Source: an uncultured Psychroflexus sp.
GTDB lineage: Bacteria > Bacteroidota > Bacteroidia > Flavobacteriales > Flavobacteriaceae
Assembly (NCBI GenBank): GCA_913062845.1
Contig: CAJXVZ010000005.1
Location: 1 to 64,000 of the forward strand
Direction: 5' to 3'
Length of the DNA: 64,000 nucleotides
Shown here one piece after another: positions 8,369 through 17,216 of the stretch. The notes beneath the pieces are model-generated. The model saw only the letters and a list, made by a program, of their open reading frames with translations, was not told the origin of the DNA and made no database searches. Each line of letters starts with the position of its first letter. Positions within the stretch are counted from its first letter, which is position 1. A program made the position numbers and the translations under genes.

Positions 8369-8953
8369 ATGATGTTAGGACTAAAGTTACCAACAGACCC
8401 AAGATGGGCCAATATTGCAGAAAAGAATATAGAAGAAATTTTAATAGACCACGCTTACTGCGAACAAAAGGCAGCTTCAACAGCGATATCATTGATTGTT
8501 AGCTTCCCCGAATACGAAGGAGTGGTAACAAAAATGACCGAACTGGTTCAGGAAGAGATGAGTCACTTCAAAATGGTTCATGACCTGATTAAGGATAAAG
8601 GCATTACAATGGGTCGTGATCGCAAAGATCATTACGTTATTGCGTTGCTTAAATTTTTTCCTAAAGGCGGTAGCCGGGTAACACAATTGGTACATAGGTT
8701 ACTCTATGCCGGATTAATTGAAGCAAGAAGCTGCGAGCGATTCAGACTACTTTCAGAACAATTAGAAGACAAATATCTGAGGCAATTTTACAGAAAACTG
8801 ATGATCTCCGAAGCCAATCACTATACTTTGTTCCTGAAATTGGCCAGAAAATATGGAGATGAACAGGAAGTCAATCAAAAATGGCAGGATCTTCTGGAAT
8901 ATGAAGCCGGGATCATGAAAAATCTGGGGCAGCATGAAAGTATTCATGGTTAA
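8369..8953 (+). CDS. miaE: tRNA-(ms2io6A)-hydroxylase
   Basis: A 194-residue ferritin-like non-haem diiron enzyme that hydroxylates the isopentenyl side chain of the modified adenosine at position 37 of tRNAs reading UNN codons. Diiron ligands are visible as EEILIDHAYCEQKA near the start, EEMSHF near residue 66 and EANHYTLF near residue 149, the E...ExxH / E...ExxH arrangement. It starts at ATG 8369 immediately after the dnaX stop (ATG at 8372 is an alternative), so it is translated from the dnaX message. Length matches the family. Confidence 0.92.
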   Translation: MMLGLKLPTDPRWANIAEKNIEEILIDHAYCEQKAASTAISLIVSFPEYEGVVTKMTELVQEEMSHFKMVHDLIKDKGITMGRDRKDHYVIALLKFFPKGGSRVTQLVHRLLYAGLIEARSCERFRLLSEQLEDKYLRQFYRKLMISEANHYTLFLKLARKYGDEQEVNQKWQDLLEYEAGIMKNLGQHESIHG

Positions 8954-9070
8954 AATAGTCTCTCCCATTCGGATATCTGGAGACTCTCCTAAAGATAAGG
9001 CTTGAAATGATTATTATTTTCTATTTTAAATTTTTATTCTAAATTTATAATTAATAGTAAACCAACCACC

Positions 9071-9546
9071 ATGAAAAGTATAAAAGTAGAATTTAAATGG
9101 GCTTTAGTCTTTACCATAATGAGCATGTTATGGATGGCTTTGGAAAAAGCCACAGGACTTCACGATGTTAAGAAGAACATTACATCTACACAAATCTCTA
9201 TGCCATACCGGCTATCATAATTTATGTTCTGGCCCTAAGGGATAAAAAAATTAATTTCTATAATCGGAAAGTAACATACAAACAGTTATTTATAAGTGGT
9301 TTGATATTAAGTCTGATGATAGCTTTACTGGCACCTCTTAGTACATTTGTTTCAGTTGAATATATCTCACCGGATTATTTTGAAAATGCCATAAGTATGA
9401 GTGTAAAAAACCAGATGAAGACACAAATAGAAGCTGAAGAATACTTCAGTACAGGTAATTACATGCTTCAAAACCTGATTGCTGCCCCGGTTATGGGAAT
9501 CATAACAACTCTGGTTGTAGCCATTTTCCTGAGGTCAAAATCCTAA
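9071..9546 (+). pseudogene. DUF4199 membrane protein, frameshifted
   Basis: From ATG 9071 the frame reads MKSIKVEFKWALVFTIMSML and continues to GLHDVKK, then runs off into a stop near 9220. One base lower, the frame EHYIYTNLYAIPAIIIYVLA...ISGLILSLMIALLAPLSTF...VVAIFLRSKS stays open to 9546. Together they make one DUF4199 protein of about 158 residues with four hydrophobic segments. A single missing G near 9173-9176 restores the frame. The family is an inner-membrane protein of unknown role in Bacteroidota. It is followed after 6 nt by another membrane protein. Whether the deletion is real or a read error is not decidable here. Confidence 0.78.
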
Positions 9547-9552
9547 TGAAAA

Positions 9553-10032
9553 ATGGCTAAAGTCCTTTTTCTGGAAAAACAACATCTCACCTTGGTATGG
9601 GTTGTCTCCATACTTATTTTACTGTTGATAAGTATTCTGGGCTTTAGCGCCATAGGTTCGGTAAATGATAAAGGAGAGGAATTTCCTCCTTTTATTATCA
9701 TTTTTAATTTTGCTTTGATCGCTTTTCTGTTTCTGTTATCTTACAATTTTCAAATCCGTTTAACGACTGAAGAACTTGAAGTCAAATTTGGCATTGGCAT
9801 CTTAAAAAAATCCTTTCCTGTGCGTGAGATAAATGAAGAGAGCATTCAAATAGTGACACCGTCAAAATGGTATGGTATAGGCTGGCGATATAATCTCAAC
9901 GGCGACATGATCTTTAATGCCAAATACGGCAAAGCCGTTTGCTTTAAGCTAAAAAATACAGACAAAAAATACTATGTTGGTGCAGATAATTATGAGCTGC
10001 TAAAACAAAAAATACTTGAACTAAAAGCATGA
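9553..10032 (+). CDS. membrane protein with PH-like domain
   Basis: A 159-residue protein with two N-terminal membrane helices (about residues 15-35 and 48-66) followed by a beta-rich cytosolic part (LTTEELEVKFGIGILKKSFPV ... KWYGIGWRYNLNG ... VCFKLKNTDKKYYVGADN) and a C-terminal helix. This is the layout of bacterial PH-domain (bPH-like) proteins. Ligand and role are unknown. It starts 6 nt after the frameshifted DUF4199 gene and was probably co-transcribed with it. Confidence 0.68.
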   Translation: MAKVLFLEKQHLTLVWVVSILILLLISILGFSAIGSVNDKGEEFPPFIIIFNFALIAFLFLLSYNFQIRLTTEELEVKFGIGILKKSFPVREINEESIQIVTPSKWYGIGWRYNLNGDMIFNAKYGKAVCFKLKNTDKKYYVGADNYELLKQKILELKA

Positions 10033-10082
10033 GATTTTATCTCTATCAAAACAGATAACAACATCATTTTTAAAAATTATAC

Positions 10083-10113
10083 TTGAAACATCATTTTGGG
10101 TTTTGTATTTTTA
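10083..10113 (+). promoter_or_regulatory. putative promoter of the enoyl-CoA hydratase gene
   Basis: TTG (10083-10085), a 20-bp spacer, then TATTTTTA (10106-10113), one base off the Bacteroidota TAnnTTTG -7 element. It ends 15 nt before the ATG at 10129, giving a very short leader. Confidence 0.5.
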
Positions 10114-10128
10114 TAAAAAATCTAAACC

Positions 10129-10908
10129 ATGTCCAGCATTATAAAAAAACAAGTAGAAAAAGTCACATACCTTTATTTCAACAGACCTGAAAAATACAAT
10201 AGCTTTAATCGTGAAATGGCCTTGTCCTTACAACAGCATCTGGATGATTGCATAAGAGACGATTCAACAAGAGCAATAGTTTTGATGGGAAAAGGCAAAG
10301 CGTTCTGCGCAGGACAGGACCTTCAGGAAGTAACTGATCCTGATAAGAATCCAGGCTTTAAAAAAATACTGGAAGAACATTATAATCCCATTGTCACAAG
10401 GATTAGAAATATTGAAATACCGGTAATTGCTGCAGTTAATGGTGTTGCAGCCGGTGCCGGAGCAAATCTTGCGCTGTGCTGCGATATTGTTGTCGCCTGT
10501 GAAAAAGCCAGCTTTATTCAGGCTTTCAGCAAAATTGGTCTTATTCCAGATAGTGGCGGCACCTATTTTTTACCAAGACTTGTAGGGTTTCAAAGAGCTT
10601 CTGCTCTTGCTATGTTAGGCGATAAAATTGATGCCTTTGAGGCTGAGCGCATGGGAATGGTCTACACCTATTACTCATCCGAAACATTTGAAAATGAAAT
10701 TGACAAACTCGCACATCGTGTAGCCAATATGCCCACCAAAGCCTTAGCTTTTATCAAAAAAGCATTGAACAAAAGTATGGAAAACAGTGTGGAACAACAG
10801 CTGGCTTTAGAGTCTGAATACCAAATTGCATCCGCGCAAACAGAGGATTATAAGGAAGGTGTAAATGCTTTTATTGAAAAAAGACAACCTAAATTTGAAG
10901 GTAAATAA
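10129..10908 (+). CDS. enoyl-CoA hydratase/isomerase family protein (PaaG-like)
   Basis: A 259-residue crotonase-fold enzyme acting on acyl-CoA thioesters. The oxyanion-hole regions are clear: GKAFCAGQDLQEV near residues 64-76 and AAVNGVAAGAGANLALCCD near residues 102-120, followed by FSKIGLIPDSGGTYFLPRLVG. Asp in the IPDSGG stretch is the position used by PaaG-type isomerases (ring-opening 1,2-epoxyphenylacetyl-CoA isomerase) rather than the Glu of classical hydratases. No other phenylacetate or beta-oxidation genes are adjacent, so the substrate is not settled. It is a single-gene unit with its own promoter and converges on proA. Confidence 0.85.
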   Translation: MSSIIKKQVEKVTYLYFNRPEKYNSFNREMALSLQQHLDDCIRDDSTRAIVLMGKGKAFCAGQDLQEVTDPDKNPGFKKILEEHYNPIVTRIRNIEIPVIAAVNGVAAGAGANLALCCDIVVACEKASFIQAFSKIGLIPDSGGTYFLPRLVGFQRASALAMLGDKIDAFEAERMGMVYTYYSSETFENEIDKLAHRVANMPTKALAFIKKALNKSMENSVEQQLALESEYQIASAQTEDYKEGVNAFIEKRQPKFEGK

Positions 10909-11003
10909 CTTATAGAATTTTCTATTTTGGTAGCTTTAAATTTAGGAATCGCCGATCACTTCGATAAGTTCAATCTCAAGGGCGATAGATTTTTTATAAA
11001 ACA

Positions 11004-11036
11004 AACCCTGCAGGAAATAGAAATTCATGCAGGGTT
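11004..11036. terminator. hairpin between convergent genes
   Basis: AACCCTGCA (11004-11012) and TGCAGGGTT (11028-11036) form a perfect 9-bp stem between the convergent enoyl-CoA hydratase and proA genes. Flanks are AT-rich on both sides without a strong T run, so it is a possible bidirectional terminator. Confidence 0.5.
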
Positions 11037-11064
11037 AATAATTAATATTTCTTCCTATTTAAGA

Positions 11065-12264
11065 CTAGACTCTAATATGTCCGTCGCCGAAAACATAGTA
11101 CTTATTGGTTACTAATTGTTTTAATCCTAACGGACCTCTGTGATGTAATTTATCCGTTGAAATCGCTAACTCAGCACCAACGCCCATTTGTCCACCGTCT
11201 GTAAATCTTGATGAAGCATTATGGTATACAGCTGCAGAGTCTATCTGTTCCATAAACAATTCGGCTTCTGTTCCTTGTTCAGTCATAATGACACTAGAGT
11301 GCTTTCCTGAATATTTATTGATCTTTTCTATGGCTTCTTCAATATTTTCAACTGAAGATAAAACTATTTTTAAGGCCAAAAATTCCTCAAACCAGGTCTC
11401 TTCACTTTCAATTTTTTGCTCATTACTTAAAATTGCTGAGATTTCAGCATCTGTCAATATTTCGACATTATGATCTTTGAGTTGATTAGCCAAATCAACG
11501 ACCTTAGTTTCAAAATCAGGGATGTTTGAATTAATTAAGACCTTATCTAATGCATTACAACCGGAAATTTTATCAGTTTTGGCATTAATGATCACTTTTT
11601 TGGCCTTTTGCCAGTCTGCGTTTTCAGAGACATACAGGAAGTTATTTCCTCTACCACTAATAAGCACAGCACATGTCGCATGTGTTTTCACGAAATCTAT
11701 CAATCGTTCTCCTCCACGTGGTACAATAAGATCTAATTTCTCAGATGGATTTCTTAAAAACTCCTGAGTCTCTTCTCTGTTAATGTGCATTAGTTTTATC
11801 CAATCTTTAGATAGACCATTTTCTTCTAATGCTTCGTGCCAACAGGATTCTAGCATGATATTGCTGTTTACCGCTTCTTTACCACCCTTTAATAAAATTT
11901 TATTGTTGGCTTTGAAAGCTAAAACAGCTGCTTCTATCGTCACATCAGGTCTGGATTCGTAAATGATGAGGATCGTCCCAAAAGGATCTGTTTTGTTGAT
12001 AATTTCTAGTCCACTATCTAATCTTGTTTTAGAGATAATATTCCCAACCGGGTCATCCTGATCTTTGACTTCCTTGATTGCCTGAATCATACCATCCACT
12101 TTACTATCATCAACCACCAAACGGTCATAAAGCGCCTGGTCGTCTCTATTGAAAGCTTCAAGATCTTTCTTATTGGCTTCTATAATATCTTTACGTTTTG
12201 CTTCAATAATCTTCATCATAGATTCCAAAACGCTGTTTTTTAAAACTGTATCTAATAATTTCAT
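11065..12264 (-). CDS. proA: gamma-glutamyl phosphate reductase
   Basis: A 399-residue NADPH-dependent enzyme that reduces gamma-glutamyl phosphate to glutamate-5-semialdehyde, the second step of proline synthesis. Visible are the cofactor-domain stretch DPFGTILIIYESRPDVT, LLKGGKEA, and the catalytic Cys in KISGCNALDKVL, plus the closing RGPLGLKQLVTNKYYVFGDG. Length is normal for ProA. It is the last gene of proC-proB-proA, 18 nt after proB, so both pathway kinase and reductase come from one message and can act together on the labile acyl phosphate. Confidence 0.96.
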   Translation of the reverse strand: MKLLDTVLKNSVLESMMKIIEAKRKDIIEANKKDLEAFNRDDQALYDRLVVDDSKVDGMIQAIKEVKDQDDPVGNIISKTRLDSGLEIINKTDPFGTILIIYESRPDVTIEAAVLAFKANNKILLKGGKEAVNSNIMLESCWHEALEENGLSKDWIKLMHINREETQEFLRNPSEKLDLIVPRGGERLIDFVKTHATCAVLISGRGNNFLYVSENADWQKAKKVIINAKTDKISGCNALDKVLINSNIPDFETKVVDLANQLKDHNVEILTDAEISAILSNEQKIESEETWFEEFLALKIVLSSVENIEEAIEKINKYSGKHSSVIMTEQGTEAELFMEQIDSAAVYHNASSRFTDGGQMGVGAELAISTDKLHHRGPLGLKQLVTNKYYVFGDGHIRV

Positions 12265-12282
12265 ATGTTATTTTTTGATTTG

Positions 12283-13053
12283 TTAAATTGAAAATTTAGT
12301 TCCTATTGTTTTACCATTTAAAATATCTAATATGATATCGTCATTTTTTCCATTGGCGATGTAAGTCGGAATATTTTTGCTGGCAGTTTGCTTGGCAATT
12401 TTTAATTTGGATTCCATTCCTCCTCTGCCTTCGCCTTCACCTTTTTCTGATGCCTGTACGTATTTTTCAACGTTTTCATGAGGTCTAACATGATGAAGTA
12501 ATTCTGATGATGGATCATTGGGATGTCCGGTATACAAACCATCAATATCTGTTAGCATGATCATCATATCGGCATTAACCAGGTCTGCCACAAGACTTGC
12601 GAGCTCATCATTATCAGAGAACATAGACATGGATAGTGAAACAGCATCATCTTCATTGGCTATTGGTATAATACCTTCGCGAAGTAAACCTTCGTAACAG
12701 TTAATCATATTTTGTCTGTATTTACCCGGTGCAAAATCTCTTTTAGTGGCCAAGACCTGCGCACAGCGCATTCCAAAGTCATGAAACATAGTATAATAGT
12801 GTCTCATTAATCTTGGCTGACCTACTGAGGAATAAATCTGTCGCCTAACCGATGGATTTTTTTCATCGGAACCACCGAGAACTTCCTTACCTGCAATAGC
12901 CGAACCGGAAGATACCAAAATTGTAATTATATCTCTTTCATACAAATAGGCTATTTGTCTCACAAGATTCTTGAGAATCGGACCAACAATGCGATTGTTC
13001 CTGTTGGTCATGACATTAGTTCCTACTTTTACTACTATTCTTTTTTTAAACAT
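12283..13053 (-). CDS. proB: glutamate 5-kinase (no PUA domain)
   Basis: A 256-residue amino-acid kinase that phosphorylates glutamate to gamma-glutamyl phosphate. Motifs: VVKVGTNVM at the N-terminus, LVSSGSAIAGKEVLGG, IANEDDAVS, ADMMIMLTDIDGLY and GRGGMESKLKIAKQTA. The protein ends after the kinase domain; the C-terminal PUA domain of E. coli ProB (about 110 more residues) is missing, a common short form. Feedback inhibition by proline is associated with the kinase domain, so it may still be regulated. It starts 3 nt after proC and is followed by proA. Confidence 0.94.
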   Translation of the reverse strand: MFKKRIVVKVGTNVMTNRNNRIVGPILKNLVRQIAYLYERDIITILVSSGSAIAGKEVLGGSDEKNPSVRRQIYSSVGQPRLMRHYYTMFHDFGMRCAQVLATKRDFAPGKYRQNMINCYEGLLREGIIPIANEDDAVSLSMSMFSDNDELASLVADLVNADMMIMLTDIDGLYTGHPNDPSSELLHHVRPHENVEKYVQASEKGEGEGRGGMESKLKIAKQTASKNIPTYIANGKNDDIILDILNGKTIGTKFSI

Positions 13054-13056
13054 AAC

Positions 13057-13860
13057 TTATTTTTCTCCTAGTTCAGTTGCTCTGTTGAAAGCAGCATAAG
13101 CTGCTTCTTTTATCAGTTCTTTGACGTTATTGTCTTCCATACTATCCAACGCCGCACGAGTTGTACCACCTTTAGACGCTACCCGATCCATCCAGGTCTC
13201 CGGTGATAAATCGGAATCGTTGAATAAGGTTACAGCACCTTCAAATGTATTACTAACCAATACTTTTGAATCGTTGTCTGAAAATCCCATCTTTTTAGCA
13301 GCTTCAAGCATAGACTGCATAAAATAAAATATATATGCAGGTCCGCTTCCTGAAATACCTGTAGATTTATTAATGAAATCTTCATTTTTTACATGGATAG
13401 ACTCTCCTGTAGTGTCCAAAAGGTTTCTAACCATGATTAATTCTACTCTGGTTACTTCTTCGGAAGCTGTAAATGAAGTTACGCCTTTACCTACCTTCGC
13501 GGGAAGATTTGGCATGGTCCTCACAACCTTATCTACATCGAGCAAATTTTGAATTTTTTCAATAGTGATTCCTGCCATTAGAGAAACAAATACTTGCTGG
13601 TTATTCACGAATGGTTTGATTTCCTCAAACAATTCTTCACAGTGATATGGTTTAACCGCAATAAAAACGATATCTGCTTTTGGCAAACAATCTTCTATTT
13701 TTTCATAGACATCAAATCGTCCATCTTTTCTTAATAATTCAATGGTTTCAGTTGAAATGTCATGGATCATAAGTTTTCTCCTGTTGAGAAAAGACGATTG
13801 TGCCATTCCTTCAGAATAGGTTAAACCCATATTACCGGCACCAATTACTAATACTTTCAT
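13057..13860 (-). CDS. proC: pyrroline-5-carboxylate reductase
   Basis: A 267-residue enzyme for the last step of proline synthesis. It opens with a Rossmann NAD(P)-binding motif VIGAGNMG, has ADIVFIAVKPYH in the first domain, and the C-terminal dimerisation and substrate domain contains GISGSGPAYIFYFMQSMLEA and ASKGGTTRAALDSM, the family signature. It is the first gene of the proC-proB-proA operon; the 230 bp upstream (13861-14090) are AT-rich and I can see no confident promoter in them. Confidence 0.96.
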   Translation of the reverse strand: MKVLVIGAGNMGLTYSEGMAQSSFLNRRKLMIHDISTETIELLRKDGRFDVYEKIEDCLPKADIVFIAVKPYHCEELFEEIKPFVNNQQVFVSLMAGITIEKIQNLLDVDKVVRTMPNLPAKVGKGVTSFTASEEVTRVELIMVRNLLDTTGESIHVKNEDFINKSTGISGSGPAYIFYFMQSMLEAAKKMGFSDNDSKVLVSNTFEGAVTLFNDSDLSPETWMDRVASKGGTTRAALDSMEDNNVKELIKEAAYAAFNRATELGEK

Positions 13861-14090
13861 TTTTTAATTTTAAAATTTGTATAATAGGTATCAAGCATAG
13901 TGCTGTCTTATACAGATTAAGATTAAGTTTTGTTAATACTTGGTTAAAATAAATATAATCAACTGTAATACAAATATTTAAACGATTAAACGACAGAATA
14001 AAGACTTAATAAAGTGTTAAAAACCCTGACATAAAGACAGAACAATGAAGCTATCAGAAATAATCATTGTAAATTTAGTAAGGTCTGTTT

Positions 14091-15236
14091 CTAAAAAGCC
14101 TCTGCAATTCCAAAGTAAATATTGCTCTTGTTGTCGCTAAAGCCCCAATCCAGTCTGATATTGAGATTTTCAGACTTATCAATTTTAAATCTTAAGCCTA
14201 CGCCATAATTAGGTTTTAATTCATTCAGTTTTAACTCTGAAATATTATTGTAAACATTGCCAAACCCTACAAAAGCAACAGCACCTAACCTGGAATTTAT
14301 AAATGACTTCCGGTATTCTATTTGAGTAGCGATCATATCTCTGTCCACGTATCTGCCTTCACGATAACCTCTCATGATATCACTTCCTCCAAAAAAGGAA
14401 AACTCAGAAAATGGTATATCACCACGTGAGAATCGGCCTGTTGTCTGGAAAGCAATAACGTCTTTGGTTTTATTGTTTAAAGAAAAATAATGTCTAAGGT
14501 CATATCTGAGAAGCCTGAAATCATGTGTACTTCCAAAAATATCATTATATACGCCAAAGGTTCCTTCAAAATACCATCCTTTTGTAGCATTTAACAGATT
14601 ATTTCTGCTATCATACAGTGCTGCTGTTTCTAATCCTGCAGAAGTTGAACCGTCAAAACCTGTTGGTTTTTGTAAATCGATCAGTCCGTCTTCCTCTATA
14701 GCAGTATTGAAAATATGATTAAGTCTTAAACCACCTCCTATAAAAAGATACCTTGTAAACATTTGTTTCAAAAAAATAGGTTCAAAAAGAAGTTGATAAT
14801 AATTGTATTCCTCTTCGTTGCTTACGGGTGTATCATTTCCAATGCCATAATATAATCTGGGGTAGTTTTGGAACAAAAAATTTCCTTCGATAACCCATTT
14901 TTCCTGATTGGTAAACATTTCAAAACCGGAATAAATAAAAAACTGGTTGTTCAAAGTATACTGCACGGACATAGGTAGATTGGAAGTTCTTGTCTCTTCT
15001 CCGCTACCATTAAATTTGAACAGGTATTTTGCTCCTACACCAAATGCCAGGCTCTTTTCGGGACTATAACTTGTTACCGGTGCCAGAATCAATTTTTGCT
15101 TATAAATGGTAGAGTCCCTGGCAACTGCTTGTTTATTAGGGTAAATGGTAAAAAACTCTTTGATCTCTTCAAAGTCCTGAGCCCTGAGATTTATAAATGT
15201 AAATAAGGTGATTAAAAGTATGTATATCTTGATAAT
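14091..15236 (-). CDS. Omp85/surface-antigen beta-barrel protein with AUU start
   Basis: An outer-membrane barrel of the bacterial surface antigen (BamA C-terminal) type: repeated amphipathic strands, FSFFGGSDIMRGYREGRYVD as the conserved barrel motif near the C-terminus, and a terminal Phe. The first usual start codon (TTG 15092) would cut off a clear signal peptide, IKIYILLITLFTFINLRAQ, encoded in the same frame directly upstream. The only reasonable start is ATT at 15234-15236 (AUU ATC AAG), because the frame has no ATG, GTG or TTG before a TAA five codons upstream of it. Full product about 381 residues. Either a rare AUU start or a mutated ATG. No POTRA domain is present, so it is not BamA itself. 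Confidence 0.72.
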   Translation of the reverse strand: MIKIYILLITLFTFINLRAQDFEEIKEFFTIYPNKQAVARDSTIYKQKLILAPVTSYSPEKSLAFGVGAKYLFKFNGSGEETRTSNLPMSVQYTLNNQFFIYSGFEMFTNQEKWVIEGNFLFQNYPRLYYGIGNDTPVSNEEEYNYYQLLFEPIFLKQMFTRYLFIGGGLRLNHIFNTAIEEDGLIDLQKPTGFDGSTSAGLETAALYDSRNNLLNATKGWYFEGTFGVYNDIFGSTHDFRLLRYDLRHYFSLNNKTKDVIAFQTTGRFSRGDIPFSEFSFFGGSDIMRGYREGRYVDRDMIATQIEYRKSFINSRLGAVAFVGFGNVYNNISELKLNELKPNYGVGLRFKIDKSENLNIRLDWGFSDNKSNIYFGIAEAF

Positions 15237-15255
15237 AGTGTGTTTTTAATTTAAA

Positions 15256-15282
15256 GAAAAAAAGCCCCACAAGGGGCTTTTT
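15256..15282 (-). terminator. rho-independent terminator of the OmpA-like gene
   Basis: AAAGCCCC, a 4-nt ACAA loop and GGGGCTTT make an 8-bp GC-rich stem flanked by A and T runs, 23 nt past the stop of the OmpA-like lipoprotein gene and only 20 nt before the probable start of the barrel gene. It can work in both directions. Confidence 0.85.
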
Positions 15283-15304
15283 GTATTTAGGGTATTTTCG
15301 TTTT

Positions 15305-16138
15305 TTACATTTTCATACCTTCCTCGATCATCTTATAAAATTGATCGATTTTTGGTAATACAACTATTTTGGTTCTTCTGTTTCTTGCTTTTCCAAAATC
15401 GTATTCATTTGATTCCAGAGGAATATACTCTCCTCTACCTGCAGCTACCATTCTGGTTGGATCTACACCATATTCATTTTGAAGCACCTGAACTACAGAT
15501 ACAGCACGTTTAGTACTTAAATCCCAGTTATCTCTAAAGCATTCAGTTTTTATAGGATCATCGTCCGTATGGCCTTCTACCATAAATTCAAAATCTGGTT
15601 TTGCTTTTATAACTTTAGCCACTTTTCCAAGCACAGCTTTTGCTTCATCTGTTAACTTATATTGACCACTTCCAAATAATAATTTGTCTGAAATAGAAAC
15701 AAATACAACACCTTTTTCAACATTGATTTGTATATCTTCATCATCCATGTCTCCTACAGCTCCTTTTAAACTTTGTACCAAAGCAAGGGTAACACTGTCT
15801 TTTCTGTTAATAGCATCACGCATGTATTTGATTTGCATGTCCTTTTCCTTAAGACTCTCCAGTGTTTTTTCGAGATTTTCGGCACCTTTTTGAGTCAAAG
15901 TCGTAAGATTGCCTTGTTGGTTGAATAAGGACTTGTTTGTTTCTTTAAGAACGGCTATTTGTCCTTTAAGATTTTGATTCTCATCATTACACATGTTCAA
16001 CTTCATTGTTGCTGTGTCGAGGAGTGCTTTAGTTTCACTGTATTTACTTTCAGCCTCAGCAAGTTTCTTTTTTGAAACACAAGATGTTGAAATGATTGAA
16101 AATAAAATTAAACCAATGATTACTTTTGTATGCTTCAT
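15305..16138 (-). CDS. OmpA family lipoprotein (peptidoglycan-binding)
   Basis: A 277-residue outer-membrane lipoprotein. Signal peptide and lipobox end at IISTSC (Cys20), followed by a coiled coil from about residue 25 to 120 (Lys/Glu/Leu rich). The C-terminal OmpA domain holds LLFGSGQYKLTDEAKAVLGK, EGHTDDDPI and DLSTKRAVSVV...GRGEYIPLESNE...ARNRRTKIVV, including the Asp and Arg that hold meso-diaminopimelate of peptidoglycan. It would tether the outer membrane to the cell wall. A TAAATTTG -7 element lies 32 nt upstream and a strong terminator follows. Confidence 0.93.
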   Translation of the reverse strand: MKHTKVIIGLILFSIISTSCVSKKKLAEAESKYSETKALLDTATMKLNMCNDENQNLKGQIAVLKETNKSLFNQQGNLTTLTQKGAENLEKTLESLKEKDMQIKYMRDAINRKDSVTLALVQSLKGAVGDMDDEDIQINVEKGVVFVSISDKLLFGSGQYKLTDEAKAVLGKVAKVIKAKPDFEFMVEGHTDDDPIKTECFRDNWDLSTKRAVSVVQVLQNEYGVDPTRMVAAGRGEYIPLESNEYDFGKARNRRTKIVVLPKIDQFYKMIEEGMKM

Positions 16139-16169
16139 TTTTTCTGTTAATTTATAATTTAATATAAGG

Positions 16170-16177
16170 CAAATTTA
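16170..16177 (-). promoter_or_regulatory. -7 element upstream of the OmpA-like gene
   Basis: TAAATTTG on the minus strand matches TAnnTTTG exactly, 32 nt before the start codon. No TTG at the expected distance upstream was found, so support is partial. Confidence 0.35.
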
Positions 16178-16220
16178 ATTTAATGTATCCGGTTAATAAG
16201 AGGGATTAACAATAATTTTT

Positions 16221-17213
16221 TTATTCCAGTTCAGTATATTTCTTTCTGTTCAAAATATAATAATCGTAGACGATTGAATGTGTTTTAAAATAATCTGACC
16301 TTAGTTCTTTTTCTCTCTTTTTATAATAAAGGTTGAACCGAAAAAACATCGTCCAATGTGCTTTTATAACGGCAAGTATATGCCGAAATTGCCCTAAAAT
16401 TAAAAATCTTAGGCTTGCAAAACCATCCAGTAATAATCTTATAAAAATAATATTAAACCAATTGGGCTCAGGGACGTTTTTTATGATGTTGTAAAGAGAA
16501 TTTCTAAAATTAAGTAAAGTCTTTCTGGGATTGAGTGATTGCAGAGTAGCCCCGCCGAGATGATAAACTTTACTTTGATGACAATACCATATTTTGTAAC
16601 CCGAATTAAAGGCTCTCCAGCACAAATCAATTTCTTCCTGATGTGCAAAATAAGTTTCATCAAAACCCCCTAATCTCTTAAAAACATTAAGCTTAACAGC
16701 AAAACAGGCACCACTCGCCCAGAAAATCTCTGTATCTTCATCGTACTGACCTTCATCTCTCTCCAGAGTAGAAAATATTCTTCCTCTGCAGTAAGGGTAG
16801 CCATAAGCATCCACAAAACCTCCGGCTGCACCGGCATATTCAAAATGATCTGGCTTTTTGTAATCAAGGATTTTTGGTTGAACAACCGAAATCCTAGTAT
16901 CCATTTCAAAGCTTTCCCTTATAGGATTTAACCAGTTTTCAGTCACTTTTACATCATTGTTCAATAGAATGACAACATCGGCTTCAATCTTTCTTAATCC
17001 TTCATTATACCCACCGGCATATCCGAGGTTTTTTTCAAGAGAAATGACCTTTATGCTGTTCAGGTTATTTTTTATATAATCAATAGACTGATCTGTGGAA
17101 GCATTATCAATGACATACACCTCGGCTTCCTGCGAATATTTCAGCACATCCGGTAAAAACTCTCTTAGAAGGTCATGGCCATTCCAGTTTAATATGACTA
17201 CAGCTATTTTCAT
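16221..17213 (-). CDS. family 2 glycosyltransferase (rhamnosyltransferase-like)
   Basis: A 330-residue GT-A fold transferase that moves a sugar from a nucleotide donor to a surface polysaccharide precursor. Features in order: VVILNWNGHDLL at the N-terminus, VYVIDNASTDQS, LEKNLGYAGGYNEGL, ADVVILLNNDVKV (the DxD-type metal site), then FWASGACFAVKLNVFKRLGGFDETYFAHQEEIDLCWR, the ED-containing acceptor region of GT2. C-terminal hydrophobic stretches (about 255-300) may associate with the membrane. It begins 3 nt after the nuclease-domain gene 17217-17651, in a two-gene unit. Donor and acceptor unknown. Confidence 0.9.
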   Translation of the reverse strand: MKIAVVILNWNGHDLLREFLPDVLKYSQEAEVYVIDNASTDQSIDYIKNNLNSIKVISLEKNLGYAGGYNEGLRKIEADVVILLNNDVKVTENWLNPIRESFEMDTRISVVQPKILDYKKPDHFEYAGAAGGFVDAYGYPYCRGRIFSTLERDEGQYDEDTEIFWASGACFAVKLNVFKRLGGFDETYFAHQEEIDLCWRAFNSGYKIWYCHQSKVYHLGGATLQSLNPRKTLLNFRNSLYNIIKNVPEPNWFNIIFIRLLLDGFASLRFLILGQFRHILAVIKAHWTMFFRFNLYYKKREKELRSDYFKTHSIVYDYYILNRKKYTELE

Positions 17214-17216
17214 TAT

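Noticed and set aside
8956-8986. AGTCTC...GAGACT hairpin after miaE as a terminator
   Set aside because: Stem of 6 bp with a long loop and no T run; too weak to call.
10927-11115. 62-codon plus-strand frame downstream of the enoyl-CoA hydratase
   Set aside because: It runs through the terminator hairpin and into the end of proA on the opposite strand, with no recognisable product.
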